A stretch of DNA of 64,000 bases from Solirubrobacter soli DSM 22325 (GCF_000423665.1 NZ_AUIK01000020.1:245178-309177), one strand, 5' to 3'; shown: positions 40,483 through 49,431, counted from the stretch's first letter. Notes: generated by a model from the letters alone, not told the origin. Made by a program: numbers and translations.

Positions 40483-41205
40483 TCACAACTTGGATCTCGC
40501 CTTCGGCGTTGCGATGGTCTTGGAGGCCAGCCGCTCAGGACTGTCGCCGGTGCTCGTCCACGTGAACGTGGTGCGCTTGGCGAGCCCCTTCGTGCTGATG
40601 CGCACCGTGTCGCTGGTGTCGCTGTTCCACGAGTAGCCGTCGAGCGTGCTCTTCACGCACTTCTTGCGCCCCGCCTTGGTCTTCCAGCACACCTAGTAGC
40701 GCTGCTTGGCGCCGAGCGGGTCCGCTTTCAGCGTCAGGTAGAGAATGCTGATCTCCCGCAGCAACTCGGACTTGACCGTGTACCTGGTGGTCGGTGCCGG
40801 CACGTCGAGCGTGGCGATGTTCGACAGGCCGTCCGCGCACGCCGGGTCGGGCGAGTAATCGGCTCGCTCGCACGTGGAATAGTCGCGCGAGGCGCTGAGC
40901 ATCACGTAGTAGCGACCGGGGTCCGTCTGGGACTGGTCGACCCAACGCCCCGACTGGATCTCGCTGTCGGTGAGGGAGCCGACGCTGACGATGTTCTCCT
41001 GCAGGAAACGCCCGTTCGTCGCGACGTCCGGACTCGACGCGAGGTAGACCGTGACGTCGTCGGCACGCGGCGCCGAGAAGGTCGCCGTGACGTGCCGGTT
41101 CTCCTGGTCGACCGACGTCAACTGCGGCGGGACCGCGCTCGCGGGCGCCGCGGCGATGCAGACGAACAGGGAAGACAGAAGCACGGTCCAGGCTATGCGG
41201 CGCAT
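40483..41205 (-). pseudogene. Secreted protein gene interrupted by one in-frame TAG
   Basis: Reading from ATG 41205: signal peptide (IAWTVLLSSLFVCIAAAPASA), then a beta-rich domain (VPPQLTSVDQENRHVTATFSAPRADDVTVYLAS) to residue 170, where TAG occurs at 40695-40693. The same frame continues without another stop for 69 residues (VCWKTKAGRKKC..., GYSWNSDTSDTVRISTKGLAKRTTFTW). That tail looks like a real C-terminal domain with a Cys pair, of the sort seen in related secreted proteins. TAG is an ordinary stop elsewhere here (SagB, ThuA genes), so recoding is unlikely. Best explanations are a nonsense mutation or a base error; a shortened functional protein of 170 residues is possible. Confidence 0.65.
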
Positions 41206-41242
41206 GCGCCGAACGCTACACCGATCATGAGTAAATCCGCAA
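41206..41242 (-). promoter_or_regulatory. Promoter of the interrupted secreted-protein gene
   Basis: On the minus strand, TTGCGG (41242-41237) and TAGCGT (41218-41213) are separated by 18 bases, and the -10 ends 7 bases before ATG 41205. This is a good -35/-10 pair for a leaderless transcript. Confidence 0.5.
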
Positions 41243-41334
41243 CAGCGCACGACTCCGACGGACCCTCGTAAGCGCGCGCCGGCTGAGGAAGCCGACGGGG
41301 GTTCTGTCCGCGCCCGCCGGTAAACACGCTCGCC

Positions 41335-41703
41335 ATGGCCAGTGAGCCCGCGCCTGATTCGCCACCGGACCATCAGGCCCGGATGGCCTCGATGGCCGCC
41401 GAGCGCACGTGGCTGGCCTGGTGGCGCACCGCGCTCGCGGCCGCGGCGGGGGCGCTGGGAGTCGGTCGGCTCGCTCCCGAGGTGCTGCAGGTCGCGCCGT
41501 GGCCGTACATCGTGCTCGGTTGCGGCTACGCGCTGCTGGCCATCGGGATGCTCGCGGTCGGTGTGCGCCGGCAGCAGCAGCTGTCACGTGCCCGCAGCCC
41601 TGAGGAGCACGTGCCGTTGCGGCTGAGCACGGTGCTGTGGCTCAGCGGCGGATGCGTGGCGATCGCGCTGATGACGATGGTGCTCGTGATCGCGCAGACC
41701 TGA
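41335..41703 (+). CDS. DUF202 (YidH-type) membrane protein
   Basis: 122 residues. The DUF202 signature AERTWLAWWRTALAAAAGALGVGRL opens the domain, followed by a second span (YIVLGCGYALLAIGMLAVGV), a basic loop RRQQQLSRARS, and a third span (LSTVLWLSGGCVAIALMTMVLVIA). These are small inner-membrane proteins of unknown function. A hydrophilic N-terminal tail of about 20 residues precedes the domain. It stands before the RibD-like reductase gene with 18 bases between, possibly on one transcript. Confidence 0.85.
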   Translation: MASEPAPDSPPDHQARMASMAAERTWLAWWRTALAAAAGALGVGRLAPEVLQVAPWPYIVLGCGYALLAIGMLAVGVRRQQQLSRARSPEEHVPLRLSTVLWLSGGCVAIALMTMVLVIAQT

Positions 41704-41721
41704 ACGGGAACGGAGCAGCGC

Positions 41722-42261
41722 ATGGCGGCCTCACTGGTCCTGAAGATGTCCGTGTCGCTCGACGGCTACGTCGCACCACCCGATGGGAGCGCCGACTGGG
41801 TCGCCGCGGGACGCTCCGAGGACGGCGCCCGGTGGACCGTCGAGACCTTGAGCCGGGCCGGCGCGCACCTCATCGGTGCCGCCACCTACACGGCGTGGGC
41901 CGGCTTCTGGCCGGGCGCTTCCGGACCGTTCGCCGAGGCGATGAACGCGATCCCCAAGGTCGTGTTCTCGAACTCGCTCACGGCCGCCGACTGGGGCGAG
42001 ACCGAGATCGCCGCCGGAGACCTGGCCGAGGCCATCACGCGGCTCAAGCGGGAGCGGTCCGGCGGATACCTGCTCGCGCACGGCGGGACACGGTTCGCCC
42101 GATCGCTGGTCGAGACCGGCTTGATCGACGAGTACCGCCTCGTCGTCCACCCGGTCGTCCTCGGCGCGGGTGAGCGGCTCTTCACCGAGCCGCTCACCAT
42201 CGAGCCGATGAGCACCATCGCCTTCAGCGGAGGAGCCGTAGCCCACGTCTTCGCGGCTTGA
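41722..42261 (+). CDS. Dihydrofolate reductase/RibD C-terminal family reductase
   Basis: 179 residues. MSVSLDGYVAPPDGSADWV and IGAATYTAW match the N-terminal motifs of the stand-alone RibD-C/YyaP group; LLAHGGTRFARSLVETGLIDEYRLVVHPVVLGAGERLF contains the NADPH-binding and C-terminal motifs. These small proteins reduce unknown substrates with NADPH and are not true DHFR. The ribosome binding site is GGAG at 41712-41715, suitably spaced from ATG 41722. It is convergent with the esterase gene across 135 bases. Confidence 0.87.
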   Translation: MAASLVLKMSVSLDGYVAPPDGSADWVAAGRSEDGARWTVETLSRAGAHLIGAATYTAWAGFWPGASGPFAEAMNAIPKVVFSNSLTAADWGETEIAAGDLAEAITRLKRERSGGYLLAHGGTRFARSLVETGLIDEYRLVVHPVVLGAGERLFTEPLTIEPMSTIAFSGGAVAHVFAA

Positions 42262-42396
42262 TTTCGAGCTCGCGAGCGGCACGTGCGGCGAGCAGCGCAC
42301 CGATCGCGGCCTCGAGCCGCAACGTGGCGAGTTCCTCGCGCGACTTCTGTGATCCCATACGGATCCAGAGCCGCGCGAGAGCCCCGTGGATACATC

Positions 42397-43656
42397 TCAG
42401 CGCTGCGCGGCCATCCACTGCCAGATGTGCGTCCCGTCGATCGCCGGGTCGTTGCGGGCCACATAGATCCACGACCAGTGGCCGGGGAACTGGTAGCCGT
42501 TCCAGATGACGTGGTCGTACAGGCTCATCAGCGAGCCGGGGATGAGGTCGTGGGCGTGGACGGTGTTGGGCTCGATCGGCACGGTCGTGTCATCGCGCGA
42601 GGCGACGAGCCACGTCGGGGTGTCGATCGCCCGCAGCTGGGCGTCGGTGAGCACTGGCGGGCCACCCGGCGTCAGTGACGTGACGACGCCGCAGATCGGC
42701 ACGGCCGCCGCGAACAGGTCGCCGTAGACCGATGTCATCTCCATCGTCATGTAGCCGCCGTTGCTGCAGCCGGCGACGTAGATGCGCGAGCGATCGATCC
42801 GGTAACGGCGCACGAGGTCGTCGATGATCTCGCGGATCAGCGGGGCGAACCGCGGGCCGTCCTCGAGCCAGAAGGACGTGCTCTGCGGGGCCACGACGAA
42901 CGCGCCGCCGAAGATCCGCTGCGCGTCCGGCGTCGCGAAGCCCAAGGCCCCGCGGTTGGCCCGCAACGTCGTCTCGTTGTCGTAGTACCCGTCGGGCAGC
43001 GAGGCGCCCTCACCCCCACCGTGGAGCCAGACCACGAGCGGGCTCCCGCCACGTCCGCGGCCGCGATCGGGCGAGTAGAGGCGGTACTTCATCCCGGACC
43101 GGGACGTGTGGTAGCTGAACGCGTCGACCTCGGGGTCCGACAGCGCACCCTGCACGAACCGCGCGATCGTGACCGGGCGGCGGTTGCGCGTCCTGAGCGG
43201 CGCGGTCTGCGTGATCGTGTAGACGAGGTCGAGCAAAACGTTGCGGCCCTTGCTCACGATGTACCCGAGCGTGCCGCCACCGACCTGACCCTCGCCATGG
43301 GCGAGCTCGAGCACGATGTTGCCCCAGTGGTCGAGCCGCGCCGCGGTCACCACCCGGTCGAGGTCGTACTCGCTGAAGATCAAATCGCCGGGCGCGATCG
43401 GGATCGGGCTGGTCGCCTTCGCGTGCACCTTGAACGTGCCGGTGGTCAGGCTGGCGGGGTCGATCGGCCCGAGCCGAGCCGTGTCGAGCGTGATCGAGGT
43501 GACCTGCTCCCCACCGTCGAGCACCTCCGCATCGAGCGTGAAACGCACGCCGCCCGTCGGCGGCCGCCGAGCGTACGCGGCCACGCCCGGCAGGAACGTG
43601 CCCGCGGCGACCGCGCCGGTGGCCAGAAACGTGCGACGCGAAACAGGCGCCGTCAT
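42397..43656 (-). CDS. Tat-exported PHB-depolymerase/esterase-like hydrolase with N-terminal Ig-like domain
   Basis: 419 residues. The N-terminus has a twin-arginine signal (SRRTFLATGAVAAGTFL), so it is exported folded. Residues about 35-190 form a beta domain like the N-terminal Ig-like region of extracellular esterases. The catalytic domain has PLVVWLHGGGEGASLPDGYYDNE (oxyanion loop) and the nucleophile elbow VAGCSNGGYM (Ser about 295). The acid is likely the Asp in VASRDDTTVP, and the His is in FPGHWSWIY. It resembles poly(3-hydroxybutyrate) depolymerase/feruloyl esterase-type enzymes acting on polymers or esters outside the cell; the exact substrate is unknown. GGAGGAG just upstream of ATG 43656 is a strong ribosome binding site. 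Confidence 0.85.
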   Translation of the reverse strand: MTAPVSRRTFLATGAVAAGTFLPGVAAYARRPPTGGVRFTLDAEVLDGGEQVTSITLDTARLGPIDPASLTTGTFKVHAKATSPIPIAPGDLIFSEYDLDRVVTAARLDHWGNIVLELAHGEGQVGGGTLGYIVSKGRNVLLDLVYTITQTAPLRTRNRRPVTIARFVQGALSDPEVDAFSYHTSRSGMKYRLYSPDRGRGRGGSPLVVWLHGGGEGASLPDGYYDNETTLRANRGALGFATPDAQRIFGGAFVVAPQSTSFWLEDGPRFAPLIREIIDDLVRRYRIDRSRIYVAGCSNGGYMTMEMTSVYGDLFAAAVPICGVVTSLTPGGPPVLTDAQLRAIDTPTWLVASRDDTTVPIEPNTVHAHDLIPGSLMSLYDHVIWNGYQFPGHWSWIYVARNDPAIDGTHIWQWMAAQR

Positions 43657-43701
43657 GAGAACTCCTCCCTATCCGCAGCCCACGCATGTATTGCACATGA
43701 A

Positions 43702-43713
43702 CCCCGGCCGGGG
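43702..43713. promoter_or_regulatory. 12-bp palindrome CCCCGGCCGGGG
   Basis: A perfect palindrome lies 45 bases upstream of the esterase start and 38 bases beyond the end of the ankyrin gene, both on the minus strand. It may be an operator for the esterase or the core of a weak terminator for the ankyrin gene; without a loop it is not an ideal hairpin. Confidence 0.3.
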
Positions 43714-43750
43714 AGTCCGCGACGCGGCGCGGTGTCCGTTTCGCGACCCG

Positions 43751-44905
43751 CTACGAGAGGATCTCGTCGACCCGGCGTCGCATCCCGGGACGGACGTCCG
43801 CGCGGGCGCCCGCGGCGAGGAGCCGGCGGATCACGTCCGCGTAGTCGACCCCGGCGACCGGCGCGTTGTCGACGAACCACAGGGTCGAGTCGAGCACCGT
43901 CCCGCCGTACTCGTTGAGCGCCTCCAGCGGCGCGCCGCGGGCGAGCAGGAGCTCGATCACGTCCATGTGCCCTTGCGCCGCCGCCCAGTGCAGCGGCATC
44001 AAGGAGTCCATCGCGGTGATGGGGACGCCACGGTCGAGCAGGAACTCGACGACCGGCGCGTGTCCGTACCTCGCCGCCCACACCAACGCGTGCTGTTCGG
44101 GCTTCGTGACGTCACCGCCCCATGGGTCCGCGATGACGCGGTCCTCTCCGACCCTTGCGCGCACGACGTCCAGGCGCCCCAGCCCCGCCGCGACCACCAC
44201 GTTGTCCACGCGGGCGCCGCGTGCCGCGAGCGCTTGCGCCGCCGCGGGATAGCCGAAGCCGAGCGCCGTCATCAGCGGTGAGCCGTCGTCGGCGACGCCG
44301 TCGACCGCGGCGCCGCGGTCGGCGAGCAGCTCGACCAGGCCCACCTGGACGCCCGCGATCGCCGGGTGGACGCTCGACACGAGCAGGTTCAACGTGGTCT
44401 GCGCGGGCCCGCCGCCGTAGGTGTCCGCCAGGGCGTCGACCTCGGCGCCGGCGTCGAGCAGCAGCGTCGCGATCGCGACCGCGTTCGCCGGCGACTTCTG
44501 GCGGAAGTCCTCGACGCCGTTGGCGGCGACGTAGTGCAGAAGCGTCGCGTGATGCCGCCGCGCCGACCGCTCGCGGACCAGGTCGTCGCTCAGGAGCGTC
44601 GCGAGATCGCCGCCGACCACGGCATCGGCCGCCGCCTCGAACGTGTTCCCCGCGATCCCGTCGACATGCTCGGTGAAGTCCTCCCAGCGGTCGAACCCGT
44701 GCGCACGCGCCAGCACCCGTTGCGCGTCCTCCAGGGTCGACGGACTCGCGGCGCGGATGCCCGCGACGACGCGGTCGAAGCTGCCCTGCACGAAGGGATC
44801 AGGGTCCGTCCACAGCGCGTCGATCCCACCGCCGGCGGCGAGCTCGTTCGCCAGCCGCGCGTAGTCCTCGACCTGCGAGTCCGGGATCAGCGGGACGACG
44901 TCCAT
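43751..44905 (-). CDS. Ankyrin-repeat protein
   Basis: 384 residues, no signal peptide. The N-terminal 90 residues (DAQRVLARAHGFDRWEDFTEHV) are a helical cap often found before ankyrin arrays in bacterial proteins. Repeats begin near 115 (HHATLLHYVAANG, AIATLLLDAGAEVDAL) and recur at about 35-residue spacing (VGLVELLADRGAAVDGV, HALVWAARYGHAPVVEFLLDRGVPI, MPLHWAAAQGHMDVIELLLARGAPLEAL). It probably mediates protein binding in the cytoplasm; the partner is unknown. It starts 3 bases after the stop of the two-domain VOC gene on the same strand, so the two are co-translated. Confidence 0.88.
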   Translation of the reverse strand: MDVVPLIPDSQVEDYARLANELAAGGGIDALWTDPDPFVQGSFDRVVAGIRAASPSTLEDAQRVLARAHGFDRWEDFTEHVDGIAGNTFEAAADAVVGGDLATLLSDDLVRERSARRHHATLLHYVAANGVEDFRQKSPANAVAIATLLLDAGAEVDALADTYGGGPAQTTLNLLVSSVHPAIAGVQVGLVELLADRGAAVDGVADDGSPLMTALGFGYPAAAQALAARGARVDNVVVAAGLGRLDVVRARVGEDRVIADPWGGDVTKPEQHALVWAARYGHAPVVEFLLDRGVPITAMDSLMPLHWAAAQGHMDVIELLLARGAPLEALNEYGGTVLDSTLWFVDNAPVAGVDYADVIRRLLAAGARADVRPGMRRRVDEILS

Positions 44906-44908
44906 GCC

Positions 44909-45598
44909 TCAGCCTCGGTTGTGGTTGACGACCTCGATGTTGTGCCCGTCCGGGTCCAGCACGAACGCGCCGTAGTAGCCGGCGTGGTAGACGGTGCGCT
45001 CGCCGGGTGCGCCGTTGTCGGTGTAGCCCGCGGCGAGCGCGGCGGCGTGGAACGCGCGCACGGCGGAGTCCTCGTGCGCTCCGAACGCGATGTGTACGTG
45101 CTTTGAGAGCGGGCGCTCGTCGCGAACGAGCGACAGCCTGTAGTCCGAGCCTGAGAGCGTCACGCGGTCCGGCGCGTCGTGCGTGAGGCGCAGCCCGGCG
45201 TGTGGGGCGATCGTGGTGTAGAAGCGCTTGGAGGCCTGCGGGTCGCGGACGCGGAGCCACAGGTGATCGATCCGGCCCGTGTCCTCGTGGTCGACCTCGA
45301 CGGCCTCGACGCCGTTGCCGTCGGGGTCGAGCAGGAAGGCGCCTTCGCGGCGGTAGCCCGCGTCGACACCCGCCTGCAGGAACGCGTCCACCTGCGCGCG
45401 GTCGCGGGCGCGGAAGGCGACGTGCAGCCCGCGCGTCAGGGCATGCCCGCCGTCCGTCGGACCGATGTCCCAGTCCTCCCACTCGACCAGCTCGGCGTCC
45501 GCGTGGCTGGGTTCGACGCCCAGGGCGCTCAGGACGGTGCGGTAGAAGCGCTCGGAGGCCGCGAGGTCCGAGACGGCGACGCCAACGTGATCGAACAC
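44909..45598 (-). CDS. Two-domain VOC (glyoxalase/bleomycin-resistance) protein
   Basis: 229 residues from GTG 45598. It has two vicinal-oxygen-chelate modules in tandem: FDHVGVAVSDLAASERFYRTVL ... FLLDPDGNGVEAVEVDH, and IDHLWLRVRDPQASKRFYTTIA ... FVLDPDGHNIEVVNHN. The His and Glu residues at the start and end of each module are the usual metal ligands. The substrate is unknown; the family includes glyoxalases, dioxygenases and drug-binding proteins. GTG 45598 directly precedes the first strand and has TAGCCT 7 bases upstream; a longer start would cross the divergent peptidase promoter. It is coupled to the ankyrin gene downstream. Confidence 0.85.
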   Translation of the reverse strand: MFDHVGVAVSDLAASERFYRTVLSALGVEPSHADAELVEWEDWDIGPTDGGHALTRGLHVAFRARDRAQVDAFLQAGVDAGYRREGAFLLDPDGNGVEAVEVDHEDTGRIDHLWLRVRDPQASKRFYTTIAPHAGLRLTHDAPDRVTLSGSDYRLSLVRDERPLSKHVHIAFGAHEDSAVRAFHAAALAAGYTDNGAPGERTVYHAGYYGAFVLDPDGHNIEVVNHNRG

Positions 45599-45611
45599 GC
45601 GGCCGAGGCTA
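45599..45611 (-). promoter_or_regulatory. TAGCCT -10 element before the two-domain VOC gene
   Basis: On the minus strand TAGCCT (45611-45606) ends 7 bases before GTG 45598, with no ribosome binding site, giving a likely leaderless mRNA. It lies between divergent genes only 34 bases apart. Confidence 0.4.
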
Positions 45612-45632
45612 CCGTCCGGCACTCTCTGACGA

Positions 45633-47687
45633 ATGTTCACGTCACGCGAGCCGGTCACAGACATCTACCACGGCGTCGAGGTCGTCGACGAGTACCGGTG
45701 GCTCGAGGACAAGAGCTCGCAGGCGACGAAGGAATGGACCGCCGCGCAGGACGCGCGAACCCGCGCCCACCTCGACGCGCTGCCGTCCCGTGATGCGATC
45801 CGGCACCGGTTCGAGGAGATCCTCAAGGTCGAGTCCACCGCGTATGACGGCCTGACGCGCGGCGGCTCGACCTACTTCGCGCTCAAGACCCAGCCGCCGC
45901 TCCAGCAGCCGTTCCTGGTCGCGCTCGAGAGCCTCGACGACACGGCCGGCGAACGCGTGGTGGTCGACCCGAACGCGCTCGACGCCTCGGGCGCGACGAC
46001 GATCGACTGGTACCGCGCCTCGCCCGACGGCTCGCTCGTCGCCGTCTCGCTCTCCGAGAACGGGACCGAGGACGGGACCGTGTTCGTCCACGACACGGTG
46101 ACCGGCGAGCTCGTCGATGGGCCGCTGCCGCACGTCAACTCCGGGCTGGCGGGCGGGTCGCTGGCCTGGCGCGCGGATTCGAGCGGGTTCTGGTGCACGT
46201 GGTGCGCGGCACCGGGGACGGTCCCGGACGCCGACGTCGGCTTCTTCCAGGAGGTGTGGTTCCACGAGCTCGGCAACGGCGAGGGCCGGCGGGAGCTCGC
46301 GGGCGTCTTCGCCGAGAACCGGATCGCCGAGAACTTCCTGTCCGCGTCAGCCGACTGGGCGATGGACCTGGTCCAGAAGGGCGACGGCGGCGAGTGGCAG
46401 ATCTTCGTGCGCCGGCAGGAGGGCGACGCGGCGTGGCGGCTGATCGCGGACCTCGGCGACGAGTGCATCCGCGCGGAGTTCGGCGGCCGGTGGCTGTTCG
46501 TCCTCTCGCTGCGCGACGCCCCGCGCGGGCAGGTGCTGCGCCTCGAGCTCGACGACTCCGCCACGATCGCCGACGCGACGGTGGTCGTGCCGCAGGGCGA
46601 TCTCGCGATCGAGGAGATCGCCGCGAGCGACGCCCGGCTGTGGGTGGTGGACATCGACGGCGGCCCGTCGGGCATCCGGGCCTTCGACCACGACGGCAAC
46701 GCCCTTGCCGAGGTGCCGGTGCCGGCGATCAGCGCGATCGATCAGCCGCGCCGGCTCGGTTCCGACGCGGTCGCGTGGGTGGTGGAGACGTTCGTCTCGC
46801 CGCCTTCGTGGTGGGTCCATGCCGACGACGAGGACGAGCCCCGCCGCACCGCGCTGGGCACGACCGTGCCGATCGACTTCGCCGGCATCGAGGTCGAGCG
46901 CGTGTTCGCGACCTCCAAGGACGGCACCCAGGTCCCGATCAACCTGATGTACCGGACGGGCACGCCGCAGGGCGCCCCGACCGTGCTCTACGGATACGGC
47001 GGCTTCGCGATCTCGCTCAAGCCGTCCTTCCAGCCGTCGCGGCTCCTGTGGCTCGAGCAAGGCGGCGTGTACGCCGTCGCGAACCTCCGCGGCGGCGGCG
47101 AGTACGGCCGCGAATGGCATCACGCCGGGCGGCTCGCGGCCAAGCAGAACTGCTTCGACGACTTCGCGGCCTGCGCCGACCACCTCGTGCGGACGGGGGT
47201 CACGCGCCGCGATCGCCTGGGGATCATGGGCGGCTCCAACGGCGGGCTGCTGATGGGCGCGGTCCTCACGCAGCGACCCGACATCGCCGCCGCCGTCGTC
47301 TGCGCCGTGCCGGTACTCGACATGCTGCGCTCGGAGCTCACCCCGAACGGCGCCTTCAACGTGACCGAGTTCGGCAGCGTCCGCGACCCCGAGTTGTTCA
47401 AGGCGCTCTATGCGTACTCGCCGTACCACAACGTCGTCGACGGCACCGCCTATCCCCCGGTCCTGTTCACGGCGGGCGAGTTCGACACGCGCGTCGAGGC
47501 GCACCACGCCAAGAAGACCGTCGCCCGCGTGCAGGCGGCCACCTCCTCCGATCAGCCGATCCTCCTGCGCATGGAGGCCGGCGGCCACGGCATCGGCCAG
47601 TCGCTGGACCAGGCGGTCGGGCTCGTCACCGACTACTTCTCGTTCTACTTCGACCGCCTCGGCGTGTCGTATGTCGAGAAGCGCTGA
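45633..47687 (+). CDS. Prolyl oligopeptidase-family serine peptidase (S9A)
   Basis: 684 residues, the usual S9A length, without signal peptide, so cytoplasmic. The N-terminus EPVTDIYHGVEVVDEYRWLED is characteristic. A seven-bladed propeller spans about 80-400. The catalytic domain has RGGGEYGREWHHAG, the Ser elbow GIMGGSNGGLLMG (about 535), Asp in AGEFDTRVEAHHA (about 620) and His in AGGHGIG (about 650). It cleaves after proline in short peptides. It is divergent from the VOC-ankyrin pair and followed after 19 bases by another VOC gene. Confidence 0.93.
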   Translation: MFTSREPVTDIYHGVEVVDEYRWLEDKSSQATKEWTAAQDARTRAHLDALPSRDAIRHRFEEILKVESTAYDGLTRGGSTYFALKTQPPLQQPFLVALESLDDTAGERVVVDPNALDASGATTIDWYRASPDGSLVAVSLSENGTEDGTVFVHDTVTGELVDGPLPHVNSGLAGGSLAWRADSSGFWCTWCAAPGTVPDADVGFFQEVWFHELGNGEGRRELAGVFAENRIAENFLSASADWAMDLVQKGDGGEWQIFVRRQEGDAAWRLIADLGDECIRAEFGGRWLFVLSLRDAPRGQVLRLELDDSATIADATVVVPQGDLAIEEIAASDARLWVVDIDGGPSGIRAFDHDGNALAEVPVPAISAIDQPRRLGSDAVAWVVETFVSPPSWWVHADDEDEPRRTALGTTVPIDFAGIEVERVFATSKDGTQVPINLMYRTGTPQGAPTVLYGYGGFAISLKPSFQPSRLLWLEQGGVYAVANLRGGGEYGREWHHAGRLAAKQNCFDDFAACADHLVRTGVTRRDRLGIMGGSNGGLLMGAVLTQRPDIAAAVVCAVPVLDMLRSELTPNGAFNVTEFGSVRDPELFKALYAYSPYHNVVDGTAYPPVLFTAGEFDTRVEAHHAKKTVARVQAATSSDQPILLRMEAGGHGIGQSLDQAVGLVTDYFSFYFDRLGVSYVEKR

Positions 47688-47706
47688 CCCGCTCCGCTCA
47701 CCGGAT

Positions 47707-48144
47707 ATGACGCTTCAACGAATGGACAATGTGCTCATCGTCGTCGAGGACCTCGACGGGGCCAAGGCGTTCTTCACCGAGCTCGGCATGGAGCTCGAGG
47801 GAGAGGCGACCAACGAGGGACCGTGGGTGGACAAGATCATCGGGCTCGAGGGCGTCCGCTGCGACCTCGCCATGATGCGCCCCCCGGACGGCCACGGCGG
47901 CATCGAGCTGGCGAAGTTCCACACGCCGCCCGCGGTCCGGGCCGAGCCACAGGACGCGCCGACGAACGCACTCGGCATCCGCCGGATCATGTTCGCGGTC
48001 GAGGACATCGACGACGTCGTCGCGCGCCTGCGCCGGCACGGTGGCGAGCTCGTCGGGGAGATCGAGCAGTTCGAGGACGTCTACCGGCTCTGCTTCATGC
48101 GCGGCCCTGAAGGGATCCTCATCGGCCTCGCCGAGCGGCTGTAG
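47707..48144 (+). CDS. VOC-family (glyoxalase-like) protein
   Basis: 145 residues, a single VOC domain: QRMDNVLIVVEDLDGAKAFFTELGM, then LGIRRIMFAVEDIDDVVARLRRHGGELVGEI and CFMRGPEGILIGLAE. The terminal Glu is a probable metal ligand, but the first-strand His is replaced by Asn (MDNV), so metal binding may be altered. The substrate is unknown. It follows the prolyl oligopeptidase closely and may be co-transcribed. Its stop TAG forms part of a TAGGGT hexamer just before the next gene. Confidence 0.85.
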   Translation: MTLQRMDNVLIVVEDLDGAKAFFTELGMELEGEATNEGPWVDKIIGLEGVRCDLAMMRPPDGHGGIELAKFHTPPAVRAEPQDAPTNALGIRRIMFAVEDIDDVVARLRRHGGELVGEIEQFEDVYRLCFMRGPEGILIGLAERL

Positions 48145-48153
48145 GGTGCGCAC

Positions 48154-49431
48154 GTGTTCGACGTCCCGGCGCCGCCTTGGAAACCGACGCCGGTCGTCCA
48201 CGTCTCGCCGGCGACGCCCCGGGCCGCGCCGCTGGACCTCGCGTCGGCCGCGCTCGGGCAGGACGGGACCAAGCTCAAGCTGGTGATCCGGACGCGCGGC
48301 GTCTACGACCCTGCCGAGCTCACGACTCGCGGGCGGCGCGTGTTGTGTCTGGACCTCGCGTACGGCCAGCCGCGGCAGAAGGCCGAGCTGTGCGTCAGGA
48401 GGTTCCGCGGCCGCCTGGTGCTGAGCCGCGTCGCGTCCACGCCCGTCGCGGGCACGGTGACGCTGAAGGGGACGAGGCTCACGGCGAAGTTCACCCCCGT
48501 CGATGCTGAGCTCCCCTTCGGCGCGTTCCGGTGGTCGGTTCGCAGCCGCTGGGGCGACGGTTCCGACGCGCTGCCGCGGCGGGGGACGTTCGCGGCGCGT
48601 GCCCGGCTGCTGGCGGAGCCCAGGTGCTTCGGTGCGGCCGCGCAGGCCCGGTGCAGCAACCCGGCGCTGACGACCGTCGCCAGCCCGACGCCGTCGGAGG
48701 CGCTGCTGATCCCGGGGGCACCGTGCACGGTGATGGACGCGACGCCGATGCTCGCTCCATGTCACTTCGGTGTCGCGCCGGGTGAGGCTCGCGAGTCGGT
48801 CGCGCTGATCGGTGACAGCCACGCGGAGCACTGGCGCGCCGCCCTCGACGTGGTGGCCCAGGCCAAGCGCTGGCGCGTCGTCGCGATGACGCGAGGGGGC
48901 TGCCCGCTGACCGACACCCCGGTGAGTCACTTCCCGCCCCCGCAGGCCGCCGAGTGCCAGAGCTTCAACGCAGCCGCCCGGGCTTGGCTGTTCGACCATC
49001 CCGAGGTGCACACGGTGTTCGTCTCGGCGAACGACATGTCGCAGTTCGCGGGCGACGCCGTGGCCGGCTACCGGTCAGCGTGGCAGTCGCTCCCCGCCAG
49101 TGTGCGGACCATCTACGTGCTCCGTGACACGCCGAGCCGCGTCAGCCTCGAGACGAGCACGTGCGTCGAGCGGCTGCTGCGCGCCCGGCGGGCGATCGGC
49201 TCCCGCTGCGCCGAACCGCGGGCAGGAGCCCTTCCTCCCGATCCGCAGGTCGAGGCCGCGCGAGCCCCCGGCGACGACCGCGTGCGGCTGCTCGACCTGT
49301 CCGACCGCATGTGCACCGCGACGCTGTGCCCGCCCGTGGTCGGCGGCGCGCTCGTGCTCAGAGACCTCGACCACCTCACGCGCACCTTCTCGACGACGCT
49401 CGGCCCGTATCTGCTGCGCGCGCTCGCGTGA
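48154..49431 (+). CDS. SGNH-hydrolase domain protein (detached OafA-type SGNH)
   Basis: 425 residues from GTG 48154. The N-terminal part (about 25-165) is a beta-rich domain (LKLVIRTRGVYDPAEL). The C-terminal domain (about 185-425) has the SGNH block VALIGDSHAEHWRAAL (nucleophile Ser about 226), GGCPLTD, VFVSANDMSQF (Asn) and DLDHLTRTFS (Asp/His). This SGNH type is usually fused to an acyltransferase-3 membrane domain that O-acylates surface glycans; here that domain is absent. Six or more Cys suggest an extracytoplasmic location, but the first residues do not form a clear signal peptide, so the start may be misplaced. It is TGATG-coupled to the next gene. Confidence 0.8.
   Translation: MFDVPAPPWKPTPVVHVSPATPRAAPLDLASAALGQDGTKLKLVIRTRGVYDPAELTTRGRRVLCLDLAYGQPRQKAELCVRRFRGRLVLSRVASTPVAGTVTLKGTRLTAKFTPVDAELPFGAFRWSVRSRWGDGSDALPRRGTFAARARLLAEPRCFGAAAQARCSNPALTTVASPTPSEALLIPGAPCTVMDATPMLAPCHFGVAPGEARESVALIGDSHAEHWRAALDVVAQAKRWRVVAMTRGGCPLTDTPVSHFPPPQAAECQSFNAAARAWLFDHPEVHTVFVSANDMSQFAGDAVAGYRSAWQSLPASVRTIYVLRDTPSRVSLETSTCVERLLRARRAIGSRCAEPRAGALPPDPQVEAARAPGDDRVRLLDLSDRMCTATLCPPVVGGALVLRDLDHLTRTFSTTLGPYLLRALA

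Noticed and set aside
40693..40695. TAG read as an inserted amino acid (genetic recoding)
   Set aside because: TAG ends other intact genes in the window (2692-2694, 14652-14654, 48142-48144), so general recoding is not supported.
42224..42358. Possible 44-residue protein on the minus strand (starts MGSQKSREELATLRLEA)
   Set aside because: It begins like a helical peptide but ends in a basic Arg-rich run, overlaps the reductase gene end, and has no ribosome binding site or recognised relative. Kept only as a remote possibility.
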